A stretch of DNA of 64,000 nucleotides from Nageia nagi (GCA_050084985.1 JBITNC010000002.1:31496001-31560000); one strand, 5' to 3'; positions 23,427 through 35,697 are shown, counted from the stretch's first letter. Translations and numbers: made by a program. The notes: generated from the sequence alone by a model not told the origin.

Positions 23427-26360
23427 CATAGTTGTCAAACTTTGACTTGCTGTGGAATCATCAAGGTCTACCCAAGGTTCGTACTTGGGACTCGGCAAAA
23501 AACCACGACCGAACTTGACAAAAAAGCAAAATTTAAAATATATATACATATTCAATGAAAACATAAGTTTTTTCAATTGCATATTACTTATTATTGTTAT
23601 TAGTGTCTTCTACAAGCCTACTTACCAAACATCAACATTATACAATTTACAATATACATAATTACAAATAAGAAATGGCAAATAGGAAAGGGCATATGTT
23701 TGTATTCATCAAAATGTTAAAATTTCACATTATTTACAATACAAAATATGCCTATGATGGCTAGAAAATACAAAATCACACAATCTATGATGGTCGCAAA
23801 ATACAAAATCACACAATGGTTGAGGGATACAAACTTCAAGTTTTTGCTTTACTTTTCCCCTTTGTCCTACTATAAGCTACAAGCACCCTTTGTGCCTGAG
23901 ATATGGAACTAGATCCAACTACTTCATCTTGTGCCCCTTTGCTCTTCTTGCCTCATTGTCGCTAACTCCTTTGCTAGATTTTAAAGATCTTCAAAAACAA
24001 TGTCAAGAATATTGGGATCCTTTAAAGGTTGATCCTCTCTGATCCATTCATTGGATGGATAAATGGCATCAAGTTCAATGGACTCGTAATCTACACTAAT
24101 GTTTGCATCACGTTTTGCATTATTAGTGTTCTAGCACAAAGGTTTAAAGTTTATCTACACGGCATGCATTGTATGTTTTATGAAAATGTAGTTAATGGCC
24201 TCATAACCTAGAATCTAGAATTCTATACATGCAATTTTTTTTATGCAGTATGATCTTAATGCACAAACACAAGGTCATTTAATTTTTATTATGTTAATAT
24301 GTTTCTCTTCTTGGAGTGAATGTGCTCAGAGATACTCCAATTACGTTCACAACCAAAAGCATTGCATGCCTAGGATAAAATACTGATTGCAAAATTTTGC
24401 AAGTTGGGCATAGGTGACACAATATCCTGTCACCATAGGTCTTAAAAAAACCAATAAAAATATAATTAATACATCACAACTCACAAGTTCACATAAAATT
24501 TGAAATTGAGATTAAAAGATAAAATTTAAAAATTTAAATAACTTATGTGGCAACAAATGATCACTTGCTTGGGCACACTCAAGGGAACTTAAAATAATGT
24601 CAGTGGCATTTTTATAAGATTGCATTTCACATTGTATTTATGTGTGAATACTTGGATGAGCCACCAAATGGTTAATAGCAATCTTGAAACCTAATATCAT
24701 CTAATAATCCTTAAATTTTTTCCAAAAAATATTTGGGATTAAGATAGTAAGTTGCTGCATGAAAAGGCTATGAAGTTGGGAGGTCCAATGTTAATCAATG
24801 AGATCCTAAATGGATTGGTATTTGGCCTTGACATCATTAAAATATGCAGCAATTGACTGTTTGGCCCTATACATGGCCTCGTACACATAACCCATAAGTG
24901 GTTTCTCTCCATCGACAAGATGGAGAATTCTCACCAAAGGCTCTACTACCTAGAAAAAAAGTATTTAAATTCAATATAAATTTGAAACAAAAAAATAAAA
25001 TTAAAAGTTTAATCTTGCAAGTTGTAGTTTGTAGTTGTACTTTGGTGGCCTTGTACGTGGCCATCCAGAAGAGCTCTTCAAATAAAATGGTGTAGACTAT
25101 CTTCCATTGGGTGGTGCCTCTAAACGGCTCCAATTTCCATAAGCCACTCATCGCCAACAAATATCTTCTTCAACGCCCCTTAGATATCAAATTTATTATT
25201 GAAGTTAGTTGATAAAAATTGACAATTGAAAATAAATAAGAATTATCATGTGTATGATACTATGAGTATGAAGTTATGATTTGCCAACTTGTGATTGGAT
25301 GACACTCTGCATTGTAATAAAAGTTGTGGTGAATTATGTAATGTCAAGTCATGCTATCTCCTTGCCACTAGTGTACTACCTCATAGTGTGCAACAACCAT
25401 GAATGATTGTAAATATATTTAATCACAATATTTTCCTTCTCAAGAATTGACATCACTCAACATAATTTGCCAATGTCCTCCAACAGCAAATAAATACAAT
25501 GGACTTCACATGGGGTCCATAGAAGTGTCTAGCATGTTTTCTCCAACAACCTTCATGCTAACTTATAGGCTGAAGCATTGTTTGTGATGATCTGATGAAC
25601 ATTTTCAGCCCCCACCTCATCTACTATATTACCCAACAAGGATGCAAGACGTAATCCCCCCTTCACCATCAAAGATGCATCTATGGATTTCAAGAATACA
25701 ATGCCATCAAATGAGGCAACCAAGAAATTCAACAATGTCTTGCCCTTCCTATCTTCCCAACCATCTAACATAATCATGCACCTCGTGTCTACAAAGCCCC
25801 AAATTGCTTATCAAGCAACTTCTGAATGTCCTACACAAAGTCTTCAAGAAGAGGACCACTCAAATCATGATATGTGGGTGGCTTAAATCATGCAGTCATA
25901 GCATGCAATGTGGGTTGTGGCCCTGGAGTGGAACGTGTAGCAAAATAGGATTCGGAAGTGCCATTCCCATGGTGTGCAATTGAGGCAATGTTGGAGCTAG
26001 TGCAACCACTACAAACTCCAAACCTAGGAAATAGTGGTGGCCCATGTGTGCTATTGATACCTATGGCTCCAGGGGGTTACCATGGCCTTTGTGTGTTTCC
26101 TTTTCAATTCTTTCTTCTCATAAAAATCAACGAAAATTGCATTGCACTTTTGCTCAACATCAATGGGAACATTAGGGCATGGCCAAACTTCTTTCCCCAA
26201 TATCCTAGCTAAGTGATGTTTGAGGTGGTTTATACCTCCTGTCATCTTCATGTCATAGAATTTGCATATTAGATCCCCTTTTTTTGGTCCATATTTCGAT
26301 GTTAGATCTTTCTTCCTTAGGGTTGGACTAGCCATCATGTTGGATTTTTGTAGTTGCATA
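23427..26360 (-). pseudogene. hAT transposase (BED finger, DUF659, dimerisation domain), decayed
   Basis: Order on the minus strand: BED-type zinc finger at 26340-26170 (KYGPKKGDLICKFYDMKMTG, INHLKHHLA); DUF659 core at 25777-25553 (MIMLDGWEDRKGKTLLNFLV, FLKSIDAS, VGAENVHQIITNNASAYK); middle region at 25520-25260 (EDIGKLC, YNHSWLLHTMR); VVEPLVRILHLVDGEKPLMG near 24930; dimerisation region at 24420-24240 (QACNAFGCERNWSISEHIHS, KKRN, LNDLVFVH); acidic tail at 24060-23980 (NEWI.EDQPLKDPNILDIVF). Stops and shifts separate the blocks. The left terminus at 23427 reads CATAGTTGTCAAACTTTGAC, like the MITE end at 59489. The other end is missing and is replaced by the Penelope-like element from about 26390. 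Confidence 0.85.
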
Positions 26361-26390
26361 AGGAAAAATTAAAAACAATCACCAACAGGT

Positions 26391-27146
26391 ATATAGAAAA
26401 AAGACACATACGAACATATACTTGCATTTCTCATCTCATCATCATTATGCTCAAAAGATGAGGGTACTCAATACTCTTATAACTAGAGCCCTTAGAATTT
26501 CAGATCATGACCATATACATAAGGAAAAAATGCACTTAACAAAAGCACTAATGAAAAATTGTTATTCCATTAAGGAGATTAGACATGCATGGAATAAGAT
26601 AGAAAGAGGAAAAACTAATGAAAGACAAGACCATAATAATACTAATTCTTACATAGGGGTAGCCTACCTTCCCTATATCAAGGGTTTAAGAGAAATTTTA
26701 GCTAAAATATTAATGAAAGCACATATTAAGACAATTTTTCTTCCTCTCAATAAATTAGAGAACATGTTCAAATCTGTGAACATCACTTAGAATCCTTACA
26801 ACATAAAGGTGTATAGAAGATAATATGTGAGTGTCGAACTTGTTTCGTTAGTGAAACGGGTAGGTCAATACATGCACAAGTTAAAGAACATTGTGCATAT
26901 TTACAATACAATAGAATAATCAAATCTACCTTTGTTGAACATGTGGATAAGACTAAACACCATATACTGATGGATAAGGTTGAAGTCTTGGCTAGATGTG
27001 ATAAATTCCAAGAACGAAGAATTAGAGAAGCTACTAAAATTAAACTTGACCCTTATAATATTAATAGAGACCAAGGTATTGAAATTAGTAGGACATGGTT
27101 ACCTATTATTGACCTAATTCACGAACATAGAAGGAAAGTAATATGA
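26391..27146 (+). pseudogene. Penelope-like retroelement: RT tail and GIY-YIG endonuclease
   Basis: Reads VYRKKTHTNIYLHFSSHHHY, then AQKMRVLNTLITRALRI and PYIKGLREILAKIL, the C-terminal part of the Penelope-like RT and its linker. A frameshift near 26790 follows. Then comes the GIY-YIG nuclease: HKGV(stop)KIICEC, FVSETGRSI...VKEH (family consensus V.YKI.C.CG..YIGETGRSI), STFVEHVDKTKHHILMDKVE, RCDKFQERRIREATKI, PYNINRDQGIEISRTWLPII. The RT core is absent (5' truncation). The premature stop in the first GIY strand kills the endonuclease. It lies directly beside the truncated hAT transposase. Confidence 0.85.
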
Positions 27147-27440
27147 TACAAAAATAGTCATAACTTTTGCATTTTAACTAGGTTTTTCATGTTCTTTACA
27201 TCGTTGGAAAGATATTTTTATGTAAAATCTAACTATATTAATTTATTTGGTATTTAATAATGATTGAGAGATGACATTGATCTTATAAAATTGGGTAATA
27301 TTAATCTCTACTTAAAGAAGAAGGTTCCACTTTATTTTCTTCATTCAATAATTTTGAAGATGAATCTCACAAATTGGACTTGAAACATCAATAATTCAAA
27401 TTCATATGCAAGTCAACCTCAAACTACTAAAGAATATATT
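27147..27440. other. Probable 3' UTR of the Penelope-like element
   Basis: AT-rich sequence between the endonuclease frame and the first homology to the LTR at 31.7 kb; no open frame. Where the Penelope-like element ends is unclear. Confidence 0.35.
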
Positions 27441-28051
27441 CGATTCATCCTAGATCTAATCCAATCCATAATTATTCAAGGATACATCTCTATAGGATTG
27501 CTTGTATTTAAGTGCACTCATTCTTGGTTGTTTTTGTTAGATCTTGAATGTTATTGCACTTGTAGACAATATTTGATTGTGTTTATTATTTGAGATTGTA
27601 TTTATTTATTATTCATAATCATTATTTATTGTCTACATTTTTGGTAAACCTGTCCTTTTTATTCAAACTTAAATTTTAATTTTTAGGTTTGTTGAACATT
27701 GCACTTTCTATTGAAATTTTCATTGAATTATAGGTGCATTTGCATCTGAAATCTGCATTTTTAGTTTATGCAGAAAACATTAAAACAAACGAGATCTAGA
27801 AAATATTTTCCAAACATTTGGTTGCTTCTTTCATCATAAAAACTTGCCAAAATCATAGGTAATCATAATAGACAACTTTTTGAGAGTAATTTGAGCTCAT
27901 TGCATTCATTTTCATCAAGTTTTCTAGAGGTTTCCAATTTACAAACAAAACGATTTTGCATAAAAACATTTATTTTAAAAATTATTTTCTTGAAATTGGT
28001 GAGTTCTACCATCATAAAACTTGTCCTACATCATAGATATATATGCTAGCA

Positions 28052-28107
28052 ACTTAATTTTATTTTTACATGGTCTAAAAAATTTTATTTTTACATGGTC
28101 TAAAATT
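28052..28107. repeat. 28-bp tandem duplication
   Basis: TTTTATTTTTACATGGTCTA occurs twice in succession. Confidence 0.8.
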
Positions 28108-28424
28108 GCATATTTTGTCACACTTCTTGAATTCTAGATCTAGCATTTTACCATGGGTGTAAAGGTTGTTTTCATGGATTATGGAATATGTTATTTAATA
28201 CATTTAAATCTCATGATGAATAAATCAAGAACAAGAAATGCCCAAAGTAAATGATATGCTAATCATTGAAAATCATGAGAATGATAGCAATAGTGATGAT
28301 GAAGATTATGGCATGAATTTGATCAAAATGGCAATCTCATCAAGTTATTCAATCTCTCATTCTAATCATTTCTATCAAGATCTCATCAAATATCATCACA
28401 TATCATGAAAGTTATTCAATTGTC

Positions 28425-28640
28425 ATGTCCCTCATCTTTTCATCATTTCCATCAAGGTTTCATCAAAAATCATCATTTCTGAATCTCATCATTTCATCTC
28501 TCAATCTCTTCATACATCATTCTTCATCAAGCCTCATCATCTTCATCAATAATCATTCAATTATCATGATCATCAAAACTCATCAAGGATTATCACAACT
28601 TGCCATATTAATCAAGTGTATTCATATTTAGTTATGTGCA
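28425..28640. repeat. TCA-rich low-complexity tract
   Basis: Run of CATCA/TCATC words (for example CATCATTTCATCTC, ATCATGATCATCAAAA) inside the LTR element. The open frame over it, rich in Ser and Ile, is a composition artefact. Confidence 0.6.
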
Positions 28641-28734
28641 TCTCATATCTAGTTAAGTGCATCTCATATCTAGCTAAGTGCATTTCATATTTGTCAAAAT
28701 GTTGCAACAAAAAATATCAGCGCAAACAAATTCA

Positions 28735-28832
28735 GATTCAGTTCAGGTAGGGGGCAAGTGAGATTCAGATTCAACTGAACTACGGGCAAGTGAGAATCAG
28801 ATTCAGTTCAGCTATGGGCAAGTGAGAATCAA
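28735..28832. repeat. Short tandem repeat, about 33-bp unit
   Basis: Three units share GGGCAAGTGAGA(A)TCA and ATTCAGTTCAGCTA, with minor variation. Confidence 0.7.
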
Positions 28833-29110
28833 ACTTAAATCTTCTTGGAACAAATCATCGATAGAAATCAGTGTAAAAATCAGAGATCAGAATCAGTCAA
28901 GGATCAAGAAGAAATTAGAAAGTAGAAATCAATGTTCAATCAGAACCCTGAGTGGTAATTTCAACTTCAAAAATAAAAAGTCAGAAAATAAAAACGCCAA
29001 TGGAGTTGTTGAAGTTTGTAACAAAAACACCAACAACGTAGAAAAAGTAAAAAATCACAAGTAAAAATCAAGTATATCTCTTTCTTGCAAGTTACTTAAT
29101 CTCAAAAGTG

Positions 29111-29327
29111 CTTTCATAGAGTTTTTCAAGAATGTTTTCATAGGATTTACCAAGTAAACTTTCATAGATTTTATCAGGAATACTTTTATTAACTTTACCA
29201 AATATACTTTCATAGAGAGTTACAAGAATGATTTCATACACTTTTTCAAGAATGATTTCATAAAAGTTTATCAAGTATGCCATCATATAGTGTTTCAAAA
29301 ATGCTGCAATACACTTTATCATGAATG
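29111..29327. repeat. 24-bp minisatellite, nine copies
   Basis: Nine units of 24 bp (one of 25) with consensus CTTTCATAGANTTTTTCAAG plus AATG. Because 24 is a multiple of three, the minus strand stays open and reads as an eight-residue repeat (LYESIFGK, IYESLLGK, SYENILEK). The run is broken once by the 25-bp unit. It lies inside the LTR element. Confidence 0.85.
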
Positions 29328-30370
29328 TTATATGTCATATATAGTCATGACTATCACTAACAAGGAAGGGGCTTGATCACTTTAACAAGCATAGAAACCC
29401 TTCTGCACATCTCAAGTTCTACAGGAAATTCATCATTTCACTATCTAAAGTAAAATCAAAACTGTTCATTTTTTTTCTGATAAGCAGAACCGCTAGCGGT
29501 ATTAAATCTCAAGAAAGTCAAGTATATCAAAACGGTAGGCAGGTAAGAACACGTAGTGTATCCCTCCTCCTTCATTCAATTCATTCAACAAACTTTTGGT
29601 TATGGAGGTATAATTTCTCTCTAATGAAAATGCAAAAACTACACAAGAATTCTCAAGGTTCTTGTAGGGGCAGATTTCTTACAAATATGGCTAGTGAGTT
29701 ATAGGAACCCATAACCAAATCAATAATTCTCCAATAAGTCATGGGAACACATGACACCAACAACTAAGTTCCTTTTTTATTCTTTGAGGGTATTAAAAGA
29801 CTTACACGTTTCTTGATGAATATCAAGTATGCAAGAAATACAAATTCAAAAGTTGGACTAAATCATCTATGATTTTGCTTAGGGGAGATGGCTATGCTCC
29901 TAAAAAACCCATTTTGGTACTTTTGGGGCATTAAAAGTTCCACTATGGGAACAAGTTATCAAAGATCATTCTTGGCTAGATAGCTTTTCTCTCAATTTTT
30001 CAATTTGCAAGTTCTATATTATATTGATTTCATCTTTGCTACTAACATGTTATATCATATAAGATAAAGTCTATGCTTGTATTTGTTTCCTTCATGTCTT
30101 TCAAGCTATCTTCATTGACCTTGGAGAGTAGAGCTTCATCTAATCAATTCTTCAAGCTACAAGATGAAATTTTTGCCTTGCTGCCCATTAGTGCTGAATT
30201 CTTGGGGCAACAAAATCAAAAAGGGGGCATGGATGAGGCATTAATACAAGCACCATCCATACTATAAAGGGAAATACACCTTAGTTTCTATTATATAAGT
30301 TCTTACTTCTCTATTCTTCTTTGGATATCCAATTCAGATTCTTATCATTACATACCTAAAGAGGGGCAAA

Positions 30371-31882
30371 TGTCCAAAATGATTTTTTATTTTATATTAA
30401 ATCATAATTTAGCGCCTCTATGCAAGATATTATTTAAATTGTGAAACTGCAAATATCAAGGCTAATATGCTTTTTTTGTGTTGATCAATGCTAATTGTTA
30501 TTAATCATGATTATATCTAGAAATGTCTTGAGATTATAATTATTACCTTGTTATTATGGGATTATCGGTTATCAGTCTTTTCTATATCTTGACAAGTATA
30601 AAAGGAGGAGCATGGCATGACATTTCCTATCAAATCTCATCTGATAGGTCGACTGAGAAATAACACAAAACTCTCACAGTGTCTCTCGATGCCACCTATC
30701 TAATACAGATTTGTTATGCCCTCTAACTCTTGAATATTTTCTCTGTTTTGCACATCATGTGATTCATGAGATACATAAACACCACCAATTTTGCCTAATT
30801 GATAATGTTGTTGGTTTTGTTTGAGATTAGAGTGATAGATCTGAATGTGATGACCCTATTTTTGAGAATATCTTGTATTTGGGATTTTCCATCTTCTACA
30901 AGTCAAATATGGTCGTTGCACCTTCAAAATTGGATAGAGCATCTCGTGGCATTTGTTTTAAGTGGTCACACAACCCCTTTTGGACAAGAAACAAAGGAGT
31001 TATGGCTACTTGAAGTTCGCCAATGGGACCAGTTTTCCATATCGCACCCATACACAAAAATCCACTTAACTTAGTGGATTTCTACTTAAAATTGCAACTT
31101 TGGATTATAATAAGCTTTTATGTTATTCTAATCTTATTTTAAGTACTTTTATTTGTAATAAAGCCAATCAATGGCTTAGATTAGCTTAGAGGGGTCAATG
31201 CAAGATTAGGGTTGGAGTCTATATAAGGAGATGCAGCACTCCATTTTTGGGCATGTTATTGATATTATTGAAAATGAAATCTAAAACCCTTGAGTTTCCT
31301 TGAGTGAAGATTGAAGGTCTTGCTCACCCCAAAGTGCATTGAAGGTGCATGGTTTGGATCTTTGGCAATATCATTGAAGGTGTGATTGCCCTCGAAACAC
31401 AAAAATACAAAAATAGTCCCAAGGAGATTCGTGGCATTTTGGGGGTGTTATATCTGCATTTTGATGTTATTTTTGTGGATGCCCTTGGTTATTCCAATGC
31501 ATGTATTGTCTTGCAATATTTTAATATATTCTCTTGGCTGGTTATTACTCATTTCTGGGTGTCTTTTGAGTAATATTTCAGTTCTGTATTTTTTCTATAC
31601 TTGTATTTCTGTAATTTCGTTTTTGGAACATTACACTGAGTGACGACAAACATAGATTCAAGTCATTGTATATCCATATTTGGTCCATCGTAGATCCAAT
31701 CCAATCCACTTCTTATTCTCTAGAGGATTTGCTTCTATTCAAGTGCACTCATTCTTGGTTATATTTATTAGATCTTGAATGTTATTGCACCCTATAGATA
31801 GTATCTAATGGTATTTATAATTTGAGATTGTAGATAATAATTTTGTTCATTTATTATTCATAATCATTATTTATTGTCTACA
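30371..31882 (+). repeat. 3' LTR carrying a nested solo LTR
   Basis: Starts TGTCC after the polypurine tract and ends TTGTCTACA. A TATA box (AAGTATAAAAGGAGG) is near 30590-30604. Without the nested insertion it is about 717 bp. Confidence 0.65.
30846..31635 (+). mobile_element. Solo LTR nested in the 3' LTR
   Basis: 790 bp from TGTGATGACC to AACATTACA. Flanks CTGAA (30841-30845) and CTGAG (31636-31640) agree at four of five bases, as an aged 5-bp target duplication. A TATA box (GTCTATATAAGGAG) lies near 31220. No internal sequence is attached. Confidence 0.8.
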
Positions 31883-32039
31883 ATCAGCAATTTTTATTCC
31901 CTAGGCAGCAAGATCTTTTTCTTTGGTTGATCTTAGCAGCAATAAAATACCATATTAAATCTTCCAAACTTGAACATTGTGAGCATAATGGTTAACTCTT
32001 ATTTCCTTCTCTCTATTGGAACATCATTCAAGCTGTAAG

Positions 32040-33025
32040 AAAATTAAGCACTAGAAAGGGTTGATTGGGAGGGCGGCAAAGCTGAGTTTCTCAAGTATGG
32101 CACAAATTCACTTATGCATCTCTCACATATTTTTTTGATGAGGTTGCGCATATTAGCTTCTTCTCTTCTTGCTTGAAATATATTATTTGCATGATCCACA
32201 CAGTTTGGGAGAGTTTGATCCCAAATAACTATAGACTTATCATCATTGGACACACACTTGCTAAGGTTTATATCAGGATCCTAGAAATGCAATCCAATCA
32301 TTTAGATTAGGGCGAGCTTAAAGCTAAGGGTTAAGCACAACTCAAGAGTGATTATGAGACAAGTTACAACATTTTTACTCTTTTAGCTACTATTAATGTG
32401 GCTCATCTACAATCTTCTAAGATATTTTGTTCCTTTGTTAAGTTCAGGATGCCCTAAATGGTAAAATTCAACTACGGGGCATTGATATCTCCATATCTTT
32501 CATCACCACTAGCATAAGTTTATATCAAGAGGTTGTATATTATTGCACAAATTTAAGTTTTTAGAGGTCAATAGTGTTATTGCAATCTAACAAGAATGCC
32601 GTTTTTCTCCAACTCTCTTTGGTGTTTATGTTGATAGGCTTGAATACTTCATTTGTTACAACACTCATGCAAAAGAAAGTTGTTCGATGCAACATGTTCT
32701 CATTGCTATATTCCTTTCTATTTATATAGTTCTTCTTGCACTCTTCCCTTGAACAGTTCGGCTTCTCATATGAACCTTTTTATCTTTCATTATCCTTGGC
32801 AAAACTAAGATCATGATAGCCAATGCTTTAGAAAAATGCTATTCTAGTTACAGTTTTTCCTCAAGTGTAAGCCACTTGAGATTGTCACATCTTACATATT
32901 TGGAGTTGAACTTTCAAGATTTTCACAAAATCTCAAACCTGTTGTGTCCTCATGTCTTTGTCTTTGAAACACCAATGTGTACAAATATATTTCCAAGACA
33001 GGAATACAAGGATGCACCTCTTTAA
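32040..33025 (+). pseudogene. LINE reverse transcriptase remnant, second copy
   Basis: Plus-strand blocks: EGGKAEFLKYGTNSLMHLSH (about 32060), NNYRLIIIGHTLAKVYIRIL (about 32230-32290), SDYETSYNIFTLLATINVAH, SSKIFCSFVKFR (about 32410), GKTKIMIANALEK (about 32795-32840). These are RT fingers, palm start and the post-catalytic GKTK block of the same LINE family as 16100-17320. The YADD box is not preserved. Many stops. Confidence 0.75.
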
Positions 33026-33540
33026 CAAGATACTTAGGCCTACAATGCTTTTATCTTTGAGACTCGAAGCTCCAGTTTGGGAGTGCTTATACATATATTA
33101 AGTGGATTGAGACACCCCTCTAGCACATTATACATTGTAAACGAAAAGTTGTGTAACCTTTTTCTTAGGTTCAATTCTGCACTTAATCACTTCATATTGA
33201 TAGATTAAGACCACATGCAACTTTTCAATGGGTTAGGGAGAGATTTATCTATTAAGATTTGGGTTACTCCTAGTGAACAACAATGAGGTTGGTTCGTAAT
33301 ACCCAACATTCTTTGCTTTATTCCTATCTCCAAAAGTTCACTTCCACCCTTCAAATCTTCCTTATCTCTTAATGAATAACAAGATGAATATGAAAGCAGC
33401 TACTCAAGACATCCATTGTACAGATATATTCAGCTTACATGGATCTCCTCACCCAGCATCTTAGCCCCCAAAATGGCCATTATGCCCAACACTTCTAAGA
33501 GAATCGAATTATCACTTGTCTTCATTATAATACAGTGGCA

Positions 33541-34204
33541 TTGGACCCATGGCTTGAAGATCCCACTTGGCCAACTTCGGATTTGCTCCTAACATGTGAA
33601 ATTGTCGATGTATCATACATCCCCAAGGATGACTATAGTTGTTGCCTTTTCTTTGTTCAAGAGGTTGAAAGTTAAGAATTTATTTCTCAGTGTCTTGTCT
33701 TTTATGAGATCCGATGGAGAAGCTATTGTTTGTTCATAGACTCAAAAGTGTCTCTTGTTATCTTTTTCTGCTACTGCAGGCAAAAGTGCTTAGCTTTGTA
33801 ACTAACAGAAGAAATTCCTAATTGGCAGGAATCACACTTCAAGGGAGACCTTAAGAACAAGCAAACTTATCTATCACTCCTACAACCATTTTTTGTTGTT
33901 GAGGGCAACAAACAACCCTTTGACACTATGGGGACCCAAGTTGATGAAAAACCATGGGAATCTTTGACATCAGAGCCATAGATTCAGGATTCTACTTGGC
34001 CAACTTTGGCTTTGCTTCTACCATGTGAGTTTGGAGATGGATCATACGCCCCCAAGGATGACTAAATTTGTTACCTTTTCCTTGTTCAAGAGGTTGAGAC
34101 TGAAGAAAAATCTATTTCCCGGTGTCTTGTCTATTATGAAGTCCAAAGGTAATATGATTGTTTGTTTCGAGAATCAGGAGTGTCTCTCATTACCATAGGT
34201 CTCA
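33541..34204. repeat. Diverged direct repeat, 429-bp period
   Basis: About 230 bp at 33541-33775 recurs at 33970-34204 (CTTGGCCAACTT, CCAAGGATGACTA, TGTTCAAGAGGTTGA, GTGTCTTGTCT). Divergence is clearly higher than in the tandem duplications at 54.9 and 56.5 kb. Confidence 0.75.
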
Positions 34205-35619
34205 TCAAATTGTAATTGCCAGACCCTATCACAACCTATAATAACATCGAGTCTCTCATTACCATGTTATTGCACGATCCCAACAGTTAGAATTATCTCA
34301 TTCTTATATATAACTGATCTCTAACCAAGATCTATTTTATTAGGTAAGAGTGTGTTTGTATTTAGATGGATTACGGAAATCCATAACAGAACATGATTAA
34401 TTACCCTAATGTACATTGTAGACAGTGAGATGATGTTAGCTTAATGGTTTCAAATTATCATTCTATCAATTATTAGCTTATTTACTTTACAGTATGCCTG
34501 CAATCCATTTTTTATGAATGTAATTGAGCTTTCAATTATGAAAAAACACTTTAAGCATACAATAGTTCAAGACAGCCAGTTAGACCTACGATATATACCT
34601 AATTGCCCTATTGAATAACCAGTAAAGAATAAAGAAATGCAATTCAAATCAAGATAAAAGGACAACTTCTCATTGGTTATCTGTTTTATTTGCAATATAC
34701 AATCAAACAGTACGAAAATAGTCTTATTTTATTTTACCTAAATTAAGTTTTCATTTAAACTATTACTAACGTATAATATGGACTTAACTGGAAACAAGTT
34801 AATTAAAAATGATTTGTACCACATTACCATGTGATTCATTCAATATTTAATTCCTAAGTTGTCACCAAACCTTAATGGGGAAAGAGCAAAATAAATCCCC
34901 AGGATATCATCCTCATGGATCCACATTCCCTCTGCAGTGAATTTATGATTCAACCAACCCACCACATTCATATATAGCTGTGGCACACAAATATTATTTC
35001 ACTATAGTGCAATTTCCCTGTTGGGGCCCTCAAGTGAATTATATATGACCATTATCCAGAGAGTCCTGAATTGTACTTTGTTTAGCTGCATCATCCATTG
35101 GCTGTATTTGCCTTCAACAAAATTTACAAGTCCAACATATAAGTAAAGTTGGGTGATTAACTTTGAAATGCTTAGGTGATGCCATGTCTGAAGTCATTAA
35201 GGTAACTTTTCTATCCAAACAGAAATGTTCGCAAGTTAAAATTCAAGGTATAGAATACAAACATGACTTTTAACATCATTGACTATTACCACAACAATTA
35301 ACATCCTGAGAATATGAAGCACAATCCTATCATCAACTTTGTACAATTGTCAAATTCTAGTCATTGGCATCAGTTTCTAAAATTCAAATCTCTAGAAAAC
35401 GTCATATACATTATGTTCAACTTTCTGATGTTCACGAGGAAAAGATTCCTTGACTCATAATAGCTCCAACAGTCAGAAATAAAGGTAGGTGTTTTTCTAT
35501 TACTTTTCATCATACTAAATTAATGGCATAAGAGCAAGTGCTAAAACAATTACAAGTTGCATAGCATTCTCTATGTAGCAGGTAACGTGAGTTATGTTTC
35601 AAGTTGAAATAGAATTTAC
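34205..35619. other. Intron of the SFH gene, nothing recognisable
   Basis: AT-rich sequence 3' of the 26-codon exon on the minus strand; no transposon motif found. Confidence 0.5.
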
Positions 35620-35697
35620 CTCTGGATAGTTTTGACCATCAATCTTTTGTATCTCTATAATCACATCTCTAGCAGTCTTGGTGAAATTCTTTAAGCC
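35620..35697 (-). CDS. SFH gene, visible exon 4 (Sec14 domain)
   Basis: Phase-0 exon of 26 codons between TATTTTGCAG and donor GTAAAT. It reads GLKNFTKTARDVIIEIQKID, then GQNYPE. SFH proteins read GLKNF.K.AR.LI...QKIDGDNYPE at this point, with an exon of the same extent. It joins in frame to exon 3 (ending DVTGV) and exon 5 (starting TLSSLL). It stands alone with 12.7 kb and 15.9 kb of intron on its two sides. Confidence 0.93.

Larger units (their letters stand above)
27440..31882 (+). mobile_element. LTR retroelement with little coding sequence
   Basis: Bases 27455-27637 and 31680-31882 are direct repeats (shared AAGTGCACTCATTCTTGGTT and TCATAATCATTATTTATTGT), taken as the ends of two LTRs. 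The left LTR lacks its first part. A polypurine tract AAAGAGGGGCAAA (30358-30370) comes directly before TGTCCAAAATG, the start of the 3' LTR. A possible primer-binding site TTGGTAAACCTGTCC follows the left LTR at 27641. The interior has no recognisable gag or pol, only an acidic frame near 28230-28330 and several short tandem repeats. Confidence 0.65.

Noticed and set aside
28425-28631. Ser/Ile-rich 68-codon frame.
   Set aside because: A by-product of a TCA-rich low-complexity tract.
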